Part shown: positions 43,955 through 53,004 of the stretch, piece after piece
Numbering within the stretch: the first letter of the stretch is position 1
Layout: the number at the start of each line of letters is the position of its first letter
From: Pseudomonas purpurea
GTDB taxonomy: Bacteria > Pseudomonadota > Gammaproteobacteria > Pseudomonadales > Pseudomonadaceae
NCBI RefSeq assembly: GCF_039908635.1
Contig: NZ_CP150918.1
Span: forward strand, 496,001 to 560,000
DNA length: 64,000 nucleotides
Direction of reading: 5' to 3'
Made by a program: the position numbers and the translations under genes
The notes under the pieces: generated by a model
Seen by the model: the letters and a program-made list of their open reading frames with translations, nothing else
Database searches by the model: none
Told to the model about the DNA's origin: nothing

Positions 43955-44745
43955 GTCAGGGACTCCTTGTCTTGTTGGTTTCGTTCCAGATGCAATCGCA
44001 TCTGTTCCAGGCGATCTTCGCTGGTGCCGTGAGGGGGAACATGGGGCGCATCCTGGCTTGGATGGTGCGCTCGCAGTGACAGGTATTCGTTGAGTTCTGC
44101 GGCTTGCGCAAAGCCGCTGCTCATCCCGTCTTGCAGATATTTCTCGGCTTGTGGGTAGGGCGTTGTGTCGTGTTTTTCCCACCACTGGTACAGGAAGTGT
44201 TCTTTTTGCTGGCGCTGCAATGCCTGTTCATAGGGGGCGCTCAGGTGAACAGGTGTCATGTTCTCGACGGCCTTCCATTGCAATGCTTTGGGATTGTCGA
44301 TGCTGATCCAGCGTTGACCTCCCAGCGCCAGATCGCTCCAGGTTCCGCCGTACCATGTCAGACAGCTTATCGGTCCCATCCACGTCGGGCCGGCCTGGAC
44401 ATCATCGACCGGGAAGAGATAGCTGGCTGTCGTCGGATGGGAGTAGCGCAGGACACCTTTGCGGCCCTGGCCAAAGCGCACTAGCAATATGTGTCGTAGA
44501 TGAGTGAGCAGCGTTTGTGCGTCAGCCTCACTCTCAATAATCAGCCCGGGCCAATTAACCGGCTCGTTGCGAATTGCTTCGAGGAACGCCGAGTGAGTGG
44601 GTGTCTCCAACCACAGAGGACTTTGATCTGCATAGAGGGCCAGTTCGGTTGTGTCGAATAAAAGGCTCAGGTTGGGATCTTCCAAGTGGCGGTAAATCTT
44701 CTCGAGCAAGTCATCTGTGCGTTCAAGCAGTACCGAAATCGTCAC
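43951..44745 (-). CDS. DUF4123 adaptor (T6SS effector chaperone)
   Basis: 264 residues from a GTG overlapping the vgrG stop (GTGA). The domain (LFDTTELALYADQSPLWLET, HLRHILLVRFGQGRKGVLRY, then SYLFPVDDVQAGPTWMGPIS) fits DUF4123, which loads cargo effectors onto VgrG spikes. The stop overlaps the effector start as ATGA. It is therefore expected to be the specific chaperone of the effector that follows. Confidence 0.85.
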   Translation of the reverse strand: MTISVLLERTDDLLEKIYRHLEDPNLSLLFDTTELALYADQSPLWLETPTHSAFLEAIRNEPVNWPGLIIESEADAQTLLTHLRHILLVRFGQGRKGVLRYSHPTTASYLFPVDDVQAGPTWMGPISCLTWYGGTWSDLALGGQRWISIDNPKALQWKAVENMTPVHLSAPYEQALQRQQKEHFLYQWWEKHDTTPYPQAEKYLQDGMSSGFAQAAELNEYLSLRAHHPSQDAPHVPPHGTSEDRLEQMRLHLERNQQDKESLT

Positions 44746-46826
44746 GCTTTTGCTCCTGCCAGCAGGGCTTTTCTGCATGGGCAATCCGTCAACGGACACT
44801 CCATCGGCGTACCGCCCTTGGGTTTCTGGCACAACTCAACAATTGGCACATTCTCCCGCAAGCGCTGCTGTAGAAGAGCCCCCGGCTTATCCGCATCCGC
44901 CTGCTTCAACGGCCCCGGCAGCAACGGCGCCGCCCCCGTGCCGTTCCCGGCGCTTCCGCCCGAGTTCATGTTGATCACCGGGCCACTCAGGGTTACGCCG
45001 CCGCCGTCGATTTTGACGAAGCTGCCGCCGCCGACGAGGGTCATTTCGCTGCCGGCTTCGAGGACGACTTTGAGGCCGCTGCTGAGGTGGATTTCCTGGC
45101 CGGCGTCGATGAACTGGCTGGTGCCGAGTTTGATGTGCTGGTTCACGCCCACGGTGAGGTGGTCGCTGGCCTGGGTTTCGACTTTGCGGTCTGTGTGGAC
45201 GGTGTGGTGTTCCTCGACCTTGAACTCGCTGTAGCTGTTGGCTTCGACGGTGTCATGGCGTTCGTTGCCGACGCGGATTCTCTGGTCGTGTTCGATGTTC
45301 TCGTCCCAGTCGCGCTGGGCGTGCAGGAAGATCTGTTCCTGGCCTTTCTTGTCTTCGATGCGCAGTTCGTTGTAACCGCCGCCGCCCGGTGAGCTGAGGG
45401 TCTTGAAGGTGCTGCGGGTCTTGTTCGCCGGCAGGGCGTAGGGGACGGTGTTTTCCTTGTGATACAGGCAGCCGCTGACCAGTGGCTGGTCGGGGTCGCC
45501 TTCAAGGAACGTCACCAGCACTTCCATGCCGATACGCGGGATGGCGATGCCGCCGTAATGGGCGCCTGCCCAGGCCGAGGAGACGCGCAGCCAGCAACTG
45601 GTCTTGTCGTCGGCCTGACCTTCGCGGTCCCAGTGGAACTGCACCTTCACGCGGCCGTACTGATCGCAGTGGATCTCTTCACCCTTGGGGCCGGTGACCA
45701 CGGCGCTCTGGCTGCCGAGGATGCGCGGCTTGGGGTGGTTCAGGGGCGGGCGGTTGGGTACGTCCCACGGGGTGGCCTGAAAGCGATTGCGGTAACCCTG
45801 GTGGAAATCGTCCTTGAGGGCCGTGGTGTCGCTGGTCACCGACTCTTCGAGGACCTGCGGCTGTTTGCCTTCGTGGAGGATTTCGGTGAGCAGCCAGAGG
45901 TCGTTCCATTTGGCTTTTGGGTGCTGCTTGAGGGCCAGGAAGTGCCCGCTGACCAGCAGCGGCTGATCGCTTTTGCCTTCGGCCAGTTGGAAGTCGCTGC
46001 GGTGGCGTTCCAGGGCGCGGGTGGCCAGGTGTTTGCCACGCTCGCGGTCGGTGAAGCGGCCGGGGTAGTCGTAGTCTTCGAGGTCTGGCTTGGCATCGCC
46101 GGGGGCGGCGCTTTCGAGGGTGAGGCGCGGCTTCTCGAAGTCGTAGTCGCGGCGCGTGGTACGGCTGGTGCGGGTTTCCAGACGCAGGTCGAAGCGCTTG
46201 ATCACCGGGTCGTTGGCGACCATGCCGGAGTCTTGCTGGTAGGCCACGGGGGCGAGTTTCGGGAACACCGTCTGGTCATCGCCAAACACCAGTTTGTGGC
46301 CCGTGGCGCTGTGCTGGAAGTGGTAGTGGATACCTTCTTCCTCGCACAGGCGCTGGATGAAATGCAGGTCCGATTCATCGTACTGAACGCAGTACACGCG
46401 CTCGGGATAAACCGCCCCTAGCTGGAATTGGTAGGCGTTGCTCTGGATGCCGTGTTCTTCAAGCACCTGGCCGATGATTTTCGGCACGGTGATGTTCTGG
46501 AAGATGCGCTGGTTGATGCGGTGCGCCAGGTAGGACAGCTGCGGGCGCAGGGTCACGGCGTAGCGCGTCAGGCGCTTGCCGGAATCGCCTTGGGCGGCGC
46601 GATAGATCTGCCCGTGGATGCCGCTGCCGTCGGGCGACATTTGCAGGAACGCCGGTTTGTGCAACAGGGTTTCGAGGTTCAGGTCCGGTCGTTCGCTGAC
46701 CAGTTCGACCTCGATCTGAAACGGCTGGCTGATGGCTTCCCGGCCTTTGAAGGCGAGCACCTGGAGATCGTTCTCCAGACCTTCGATGGTCAGGCTGAAG
46801 TGAGTCTGATTGGCCGGAGCGAACAT
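44742..46826 (-). CDS. vgrG: Type VI secretion spike protein VgrG
   Basis: 694 residues. The gp27/gp5-like VgrG core is present: MFAPANQTHFSLTIEGL at the start, RYAVTLRPQLSYLAHRINQR, CQYDESDLHFIQRLCEEEGI, the OB-fold, then the beta-helical repeat zone (VKVQFHWDREG, CLYHKENTVPYALP and later KLGTSQFIDAGQEIHLSSG). The C-terminal extension after GPVINMNSGGSAGNG is short and has the DUF2345-like part. A double start ATG is possible. It is the spike that carries the effector encoded two genes further on. Confidence 0.93.
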   Translation of the reverse strand: MFAPANQTHFSLTIEGLENDLQVLAFKGREAISQPFQIEVELVSERPDLNLETLLHKPAFLQMSPDGSGIHGQIYRAAQGDSGKRLTRYAVTLRPQLSYLAHRINQRIFQNITVPKIIGQVLEEHGIQSNAYQFQLGAVYPERVYCVQYDESDLHFIQRLCEEEGIHYHFQHSATGHKLVFGDDQTVFPKLAPVAYQQDSGMVANDPVIKRFDLRLETRTSRTTRRDYDFEKPRLTLESAAPGDAKPDLEDYDYPGRFTDRERGKHLATRALERHRSDFQLAEGKSDQPLLVSGHFLALKQHPKAKWNDLWLLTEILHEGKQPQVLEESVTSDTTALKDDFHQGYRNRFQATPWDVPNRPPLNHPKPRILGSQSAVVTGPKGEEIHCDQYGRVKVQFHWDREGQADDKTSCWLRVSSAWAGAHYGGIAIPRIGMEVLVTFLEGDPDQPLVSGCLYHKENTVPYALPANKTRSTFKTLSSPGGGGYNELRIEDKKGQEQIFLHAQRDWDENIEHDQRIRVGNERHDTVEANSYSEFKVEEHHTVHTDRKVETQASDHLTVGVNQHIKLGTSQFIDAGQEIHLSSGLKVVLEAGSEMTLVGGGSFVKIDGGGVTLSGPVINMNSGGSAGNGTGAAPLLPGPLKQADADKPGALLQQRLRENVPIVELCQKPKGGTPMECPLTDCPCRKALLAGAKA

Positions 46827-46911
46827 CCATTGTTCCTTTTGCAGTCTTGCGGCGCGCGTCGGCACCGGGTGAGGGTGTGGACGAAGGCAGGAATTCTATA
46901 GGGCATAAACG

Positions 46912-46938
46912 ACATCGGCCAGCAGAGCTGGCCGATGT
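46912..46938. terminator. Strong hairpin between hcp and vgrG
   Basis: A 12-bp perfect stem ACATCGGCCAGC/GCTGGCCGATGT with a 3-base loop lies 20 bases after the hcp stop on the minus strand. It is followed by CGTTTATGCC rather than a U run. It may be a weak terminator or a processing site that gives much more Hcp than VgrG. Confidence 0.6.
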
Positions 46939-46958
46939 GTTGTAACGGTCGGCCAGAC

Positions 46959-47477
46959 TTAGCCAGCGACCGGGGAACGCCAGTCATCGGAACCCGAAGT
47001 ACCGGATACTTCGTGGGTCCAGGTGATTTTGCGGTAGGTGAAGTGCACGTCTTCCAGGTGGGTGAAGTGCGAGTTCGATGGGTCCTGGCAGTTGTGCATG
47101 TAGTCCTTGATGTCCACGATGATCGCGTCTTCAAGTTTGGTGGTGTAGTAGTGCTCTTGGGTGCCGGCAGCGGAGGTGCGGTACCACTTGATTTCGATAG
47201 TGGTCATGCGCTCGCCCGACGTCAGGGCAGCCAGCAACAGTGGGGAAGCCTTGTCGAAGACTTTGGTGATAACCACGGGTTTGTGAACGCGTTGGCCGGT
47301 GGGTTGGCCGGATTGCGGGTCACGCGGGATGATGACTTCGTGGCTGAAACCCTGAACCATGACCTGGTCTTCGTGACCTTCCTGGTAGGTGTTGCCAACG
47401 GAGTCTGCGGTGAAGGCGCCGGCGGTGATCAGGCCTTGTTTTTCGCCGGTGACGGACATATATGCTGGTGTTGCCAT
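46959..47477 (-). CDS. hcp: Type VI secretion tube protein Hcp (first copy)
   Basis: 172 residues from the ATG at 47477. Hcp family features: TPAYMSVTGEKQGLITAGAF, VMVQGFSHEVIIPRDPQSGQ, GQRVHKPVVITKVFDKASPL and the end TWTHEVSGTSGSDDWRSPV. Hcp hexamers form the T6SS tube and also chaperone small effectors. The gene has its own sigma-54-like promoter and three palindromes upstream. The hairpin separates it from vgrG. The second hcp is about 70% similar by eye. Confidence 0.95.
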   Translation of the reverse strand: MATPAYMSVTGEKQGLITAGAFTADSVGNTYQEGHEDQVMVQGFSHEVIIPRDPQSGQPTGQRVHKPVVITKVFDKASPLLLAALTSGERMTTIEIKWYRTSAAGTQEHYYTTKLEDAIIVDIKDYMHNCQDPSNSHFTHLEDVHFTYRKITWTHEVSGTSGSDDWRSPVAG

Positions 47478-47547
47478 GGATGCTCTCCTTGCTGACATAA
47501 ATGAGATAGCCCGGGGGCGAAATCGCCCGGTGGGTGATCTTTATGTA

Positions 47548-47562
47548 TCAAGGTTTGTGCCA
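47548..47562 (-). promoter_or_regulatory. Sigma-54-like promoter of hcp (first copy)
   Basis: On the minus strand TGGCAC-N5-TTGA matches the -24/-12 consensus TGGCACG-N4-TTGC. The exact string TGGCACAAACCTTGATA lies about 70 bases before the hcp start codon. The same layout occurs at the second hcp (TGGCATGGACCTTGATA), where the -12 part is identical. Confidence 0.7.
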
Positions 47563-47648
47563 TGTATAAAAAATACTATTTAAATCAAATAGTTATGCGT
47601 TAAAGGCGTAAGAGTTTGCCTTGTTGCGCGTAGGAAAGGTCGCCAAAG

Positions 47649-47770
47649 TGCGCAAGAAGTTGCGCAGTACTGCGCAAGAAGTTGCGCACTCGGCTACAGG
47701 TCAGGTGGGCCGTGGGCTGTAGGGGATTTACGAGCGGATTTCTGGAAACAAGTGCGCAAGAAGTTGCGCA
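47649..47770. promoter_or_regulatory. Three-site palindrome cluster upstream of hcp (first copy)
   Basis: Three 18-bp copies of TGCGCAA-GAAG-TTGCGCA occur at 47649-47666, 47671-47688 and 47753-47770. Each is a palindrome with a 4-base spacer. They lie about 90-210 bases upstream of the sigma-54-like promoter, the usual distance of enhancer sites for bacterial enhancer-binding proteins such as VasH or SfaR. Another group of three is present at the second hcp. The regulator is not in the window. Confidence 0.65.
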
Positions 47771-47885
47771 CTTGAGGTTTTGGCTTCGTGGGTGGGCGAA
47801 GGGATCGGCAGCGAGCGGGATGACGTTACGACGCGTTGCTCATCTGACTGATCCCTGCCGATGCCATCGAGATGAGCAATCGGTT

Positions 47886-48404
47886 TTAGGCGCTGATCGG
47901 GACACGCCAGTCGTCAGAGCCGGAAGTCCCGGATATTTCGTGGGTCCAGATGATTTTGCGGTAGGTGAAGTACACATCTTCCAGGTGAGTGAAGTGCGAC
48001 ATCTGCGGGTCCTGGCAGTTCGGCATACGTGATTGAACCTCGACGATGAGCGCATCCACCAGCTCAATGCTGAAGTAGTGCTCCTGAATGCCTTCAACGG
48101 AGGTTCGATACCAGGCCAGGTGGCAGTTTTCCAACCGCTCTCCAGAGGTCAGCGCGGCAAAAATCAACGGCGAAGACTTGTCGAAAACTTTGGTGATCAT
48201 CAGTGGCTTGTGTACGCGCTGACCGGTTGGCTGGCCCGATTGCGGGTCCCTGGGAATGATGACCTGATGCTGGAAGGCCTGGACCAGAATCTGGTCTTCG
48301 TGGCCTTCCTGATAGATGTTGCCGACAGATTTCTGGGTGAATGTTTCTGCGGTGATCAGGCCTTGCTTGGTGCCTGTGATGGAGAGATACGCGGGTGTTG
48401 GCAT
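47886..48404 (-). CDS. hcp: Type VI secretion tube protein Hcp (second copy)
   Basis: 172 residues from the ATG at 48404. It has the same family parts: TPAYLSITGTKQGLITAETF, ILVQAFQHQVIIPRDPQSGQ and IWTHEISGTSGSDDWRVP. It diverges from the first copy mainly in the central strands (HLAWYRTSVEGIQEHYFSIE versus KWYRTSAAGTQEHYYTTK). It has its own promoter and palindrome triplet, so the two genes are separate transcription units. Confidence 0.95.
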   Translation of the reverse strand: MPTPAYLSITGTKQGLITAETFTQKSVGNIYQEGHEDQILVQAFQHQVIIPRDPQSGQPTGQRVHKPLMITKVFDKSSPLIFAALTSGERLENCHLAWYRTSVEGIQEHYFSIELVDALIVEVQSRMPNCQDPQMSHFTHLEDVYFTYRKIIWTHEISGTSGSDDWRVPISA

Positions 48405-48474
48405 GTGAGCTTTCCTTGCCTGATAAACCAAAAGCCCCCGGAGGTGAAATTGCCTCGGGAGTACCAGAGGGTTA

Positions 48475-48489
48475 TCAAGGTCCATGCCA
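48475..48489 (-). promoter_or_regulatory. Sigma-54-like promoter of hcp (second copy)
   Basis: On the minus strand TGGCAT-N5-TTGA, string TGGCATGGACCTTGATA, about 70 bases before the start codon. It is the counterpart of the promoter at 47548-47562. The match to the -24 consensus has one substitution (T for C at the sixth position). Confidence 0.65.
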
Positions 48490-48563
48490 TTTAAAAATAA
48501 TCTATATAAATCAAATGCTTATGATTTTTACACGATGAATTAAGGCACTGTTCAATCGAAAAC

Positions 48564-48685
48564 TGCGCAAGTTCTTGCGCACCACTGCGCAACAACTTGC
48601 GCAGTGCCCTGAAAGCCATACAGGCCATGCTGCAAGGCGAATTTTCAGCCAATGACGCGCAATCCGTTGTGCAACTTCTTGCGCA
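48564..48685. promoter_or_regulatory. Three-site palindrome cluster upstream of second hcp
   Basis: Three copies of the same 18-bp dyad: TGCGCAA-GTTC-TTGCGCA at 48564-48581, TGCGCAA-CAAC-TTGCGCA at 48586-48603, and TGTGCAA-CTTC-TTGCGCA (one mismatch) at 48668-48685. The spacing (5 bases between the first two, then about 65) mirrors the group at the first hcp. This conservation of layout supports function as enhancer sites. Confidence 0.65.
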
Positions 48686-48712
48686 TCATGGCCAGGTAGT
48701 GGCCGTCATCAC

Positions 48713-50497
48713 TCAGACCAGCGGCCAGAACCACGGAATCACGAACATCGCGACGATCATCATCAGGATGTTCAGCGGGATGCCGATGCGCATGAAGTCG
48801 CTGAATTTGTAGCCGCCCGCGTTATACACAAACGTATTGGTCTGGTAGCCGATGGGTGTGGCGAAGCTGACGCTGGCAGCGAACATCACCGCGACCACGA
48901 AGGGCCGAGGGTCGACGCCCAGTTGCTGGGCGACGCCGATGGCGATGGGTGTCAGCAGCACGGCCACGGCGTTGTTGGAGAGAATTTCGGTGAGCACCGT
49001 GGTCAGCAGGTAAATGAAACCGAGCATCAGCAACGGCCCAGGATTTGGGATCGCGGCCATGGTTTTGTTCACCACCAGGTCGATCAGGCCGACCTTGTCC
49101 ATGGCGATACTGATGGCCAGCATGCCGAAGATCAGGCTGAGGATTTTCCAGTCCACGGCTTTATACGCGTCTTCGACGTCCAGGCAGCGGGTGGCGACCA
49201 CCACCACGGCGGCGATCAGCGCCATGCCTTCGATGGGCATGATTTCAAACGCAGACAGGACCATGACGGCCAGTGTGGCGATCAAGGCAATCGGCGCCTT
49301 GTCGCGGCGGTAGGCGCGCTCCTGCACGGTGTTCAGGCTGATCAGGTCGCCGTTGTCGGCGAAGCGGCGGATTTGCGCCGGGGTGCCTTCAACCAGCATC
49401 ACGTCGCCGAACTGCAGGTGCAGGTCGTCGAGGTTGCCTTGAATGTTTTCGGCCTGACGGTGTACCGCCAGCACGTTGATGCCGTAGCGTGCGGTGAGGT
49501 CGAGGTCGCGCATCGGCCGGTGGCTGTAGCGCGAGCTGCGGCCGACGATGGCCTCGGCGAGGATCACGTCGTGGCTGCTGATGGTTTCGAAGGCTTCACC
49601 GCGATTGAACGTCAGGTGACCGCTTTCGCGCAGCTCGACCACGTCCTGGACTTGTCCGTGCAGCACCAGTCGGTCACCGCTCAACAGTTGGGTGTGGTGG
49701 TCCGGGGTGCTGAGTTCCTGATCGTCACGGAAGATCTTCAGCACTTGCAGGCCACTGCCACCGTTGAGGTTGGCCTCGGCCAGGGTCTTGCCGATCACCG
49801 GTGAGTCGTGGGGCACCAGCAACTCGCTCATGAACGTGCGGCCCAGGTCCGGGCGCAGCTGTTTGGACAGGCTGTCGCGGTCCGGCAGCAGGCGATTGCT
49901 GAAGAGCATCAGGTAGATGAAGCCGACGGCGGCGAACATCAACGCCGCCGGGGTGATCTCGAACATGCCGAACGGCGCCAGGCCGGCCTTGCGCGCCACG
50001 CCGTCCACCAGAATGTTGGTCGAGGTTCCGATCATCGTCAGCATGCCGCCCAGCACGGTGGCGTAGGACAGCGGAATCAAGAGTTTCGAGGGCGAGCTGT
50101 TGGCGCGTTTGGCCAGGGCAATCGCCACGGGCGTGAGAATCGCCACCACCGGGGTGTTGTTGAGGAACGCGGAAATCACCAGCGCGGTAATCATCAAGCC
50201 GCCGAGCACCCGCAGCGGTTTATCGCCGACAAGGTTGCCCAGCCAGTTGCCCAGGGCATCGATGCAACCGGTGCGCTCCAGCGCAGCGGACAGCACGAAC
50301 ATGCAGGCGATGGTGGCCGGCGCCGAGTTGCTCAGCACACCCAGCACTTCGCCGGGGCTGAGGATCTGCGTCACCAGCAACGCCGCAACGGCAATCGCCG
50401 CCACCACGTCGGCGCTCCATTTTTCGCGCACGAAAGAAATCAGCAACCAGATCAGCAACGCAGCGACGAACAGCAGGGGTAACGAGTCCCAGGACAT
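48713..50497 (-). CDS. SLC13/DASS-type permease with RCK_C domains
   Basis: 594 residues from the ATG at 50497. There are about 11 hydrophobic segments in two blocks: an N-terminal block (AAIAVAALLVTQILSPGEVL, ALVISAFLNNTPVVAILTPV) and a C-terminal one (LLTTVLTEILSNNAVAVLLT). Between them lie two TrkA C-type domains (FMSELLVPHDSPVIGKTLAE, then DVILAEAIVGRSSRYSHRPM). The twin Asn/Thr-Pro motifs NNTPVV and SNNAVAVLLTP are those of sodium-coupled anion (sulfate, dicarboxylate or citrate) transporters. The substrate is not fixed. It lies downstream of the palindromes but on the other side of the hcp promoters. Confidence 0.88.
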   Translation of the reverse strand: MSWDSLPLLFVAALLIWLLISFVREKWSADVVAAIAVAALLVTQILSPGEVLGVLSNSAPATIACMFVLSAALERTGCIDALGNWLGNLVGDKPLRVLGGLMITALVISAFLNNTPVVAILTPVAIALAKRANSSPSKLLIPLSYATVLGGMLTMIGTSTNILVDGVARKAGLAPFGMFEITPAALMFAAVGFIYLMLFSNRLLPDRDSLSKQLRPDLGRTFMSELLVPHDSPVIGKTLAEANLNGGSGLQVLKIFRDDQELSTPDHHTQLLSGDRLVLHGQVQDVVELRESGHLTFNRGEAFETISSHDVILAEAIVGRSSRYSHRPMRDLDLTARYGINVLAVHRQAENIQGNLDDLHLQFGDVMLVEGTPAQIRRFADNGDLISLNTVQERAYRRDKAPIALIATLAVMVLSAFEIMPIEGMALIAAVVVVATRCLDVEDAYKAVDWKILSLIFGMLAISIAMDKVGLIDLVVNKTMAAIPNPGPLLMLGFIYLLTTVLTEILSNNAVAVLLTPIAIGVAQQLGVDPRPFVVAVMFAASVSFATPIGYQTNTFVYNAGGYKFSDFMRIGIPLNILMMIVAMFVIPWFWPLV

Positions 50498-50566
50498 GGG
50501 GCTTCCTTTGGCGAACGAATCTCGTATGAGGTATCGGGCGCGCTCGGAGGCGGCCGCGGCCGACAC

Positions 50567-50803
50567 GATAGTGAGGCGCGCTTAGAGAGTCTAAGAATGT
50601 TTAAGTTGGTTGATATGCGATTTGGTTATTGGGTCTGTGCCCCGTCGTATCTGCTCATATATTCACCGGTGTAGGCGTGCGCCCTATACCTAGGCTTTGG
50701 AAGTACATCGAGTGCGCACCGCTGGTCAGCCCATGCCAATAGCGGGTTGCGATAGTCGCGCTCGGTGCCTACCCTCCATAGCAAGATGCGATAAGGATGC
50801 TGC
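50567..50803. other. Intergenic region between SLC13 gene and higBA
   Basis: About 240 bases. The likely SLC13 promoter and the higB promoter must be here, but I chose no specific boxes. A minus-strand open frame (50626-50841) spans it and overlaps higB; I treat it as spurious. Nothing else is recognised. Confidence 0.4.
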
Positions 50804-51100
50804 ATGCGTGTGATCACTGCCAAACGGATCTGGGAGGCCAAGGAAAAATGGCCGCAATCAGCGAGTGCGCTGGATGAATGGTATCGACGGATGAAAATCT
50901 ACAGCCCCGCTGATTTTGCGCAGATGAAGGCGATGTTTGCGGCGGTGGACAAGGTTGAGTCGTGGCATGTTTTCGATGTGGGCGGCAACAAGCTGCGACT
51001 GATCGCGCTGGTCCGCTACAAGGTTCAAAAGCTCTATATCCGGCATGTGCTGGATCATCACGACTATGACAAAGGCAAATGGAAAGAGGACCGCAGATGA
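50804..51100 (+). CDS. higB: HigB-type toxin (mRNA interferase)
   Basis: 98 residues. The RelE/HigB fold is visible: VITAKRIWEAKEKWPQSASA, FDVGGNKLRLIALVRYKVQK and the basic tail YIRHVLDHHDYDKGKWKED, with conserved Lys/Arg/His that would cut mRNA on ribosomes. The order toxin before antitoxin is the rule for higBA. The stop overlaps the antitoxin start by 4 bases. Confidence 0.9.
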   Translation: MRVITAKRIWEAKEKWPQSASALDEWYRRMKIYSPADFAQMKAMFAAVDKVESWHVFDVGGNKLRLIALVRYKVQKLYIRHVLDHHDYDKGKWKEDRR

Positions 51101-51486
51101 GCGCACTCATAAAACAGGCTGTCGAGCATTGGCAGTTCATCTCGCCGTTGCTGCACAAGCCAACGAACGAGGCCGATTACGACCTGCTGGTCAAAGCGCT
51201 TGATGAACTGCTGGAGCTGGTGGGTGAAGATGAGTCCAACCCGCTCATGAGCCTGGTGGACATCATCGGCGACTGGATCGAGGCGTATGACCATGAACAT
51301 CGGCCGATGCCCGTGGATGCACTGCGTTACCTGATGCGCGAACACAGCTTGAGCCAAAGCGACCTGCCGGGTGTTGGCGCGCAATCGGTGGTGTCGGAAG
51401 TTCTCAGCGGCAAGCGCCAGCTCAACCTGCGGCAAGTTCGCTGGTTGGCCGAGCGCTTTGGTGTCTCGGTGGAGACCTTTATCTGA
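51097..51486 (+). CDS. higA: HigA-type antitoxin
   Basis: 129 residues from the ATG overlapping the higB stop (ATGA). The C-terminal half holds an XRE helix-turn-helix (ALRYLMREHSLSQSDLPGVG, then QSVVSEVLSGKRQLNLRQVR) as in HigA, and the N-terminal helical part should bind the toxin. It should repress its own operon. It ends 6 bases before the convergent selO stop. Confidence 0.9.
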   Translation: MSALIKQAVEHWQFISPLLHKPTNEADYDLLVKALDELLELVGEDESNPLMSLVDIIGDWIEAYDHEHRPMPVDALRYLMREHSLSQSDLPGVGAQSVVSEVLSGKRQLNLRQVRWLAERFGVSVETFI

Positions 51487-51492
51487 GCGAAC

Positions 51493-52989
<1,497 letters not shown>

Positions 52990-53004
52990 CTAGGGATAAA
53001 CCCG

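Noticed and set aside
47649..48685. CRISPR-like direct repeats
   Set aside because: The six 18-bp units are palindromic, with irregular spacing and no uniform spacers, and are placed at promoters. They are better explained as regulator sites.
50626..50841. Minus-strand 71-residue open frame before higB
   Set aside because: It overlaps higB and has no family pattern or good start. It resembles common spurious short frames in Pseudomonas.
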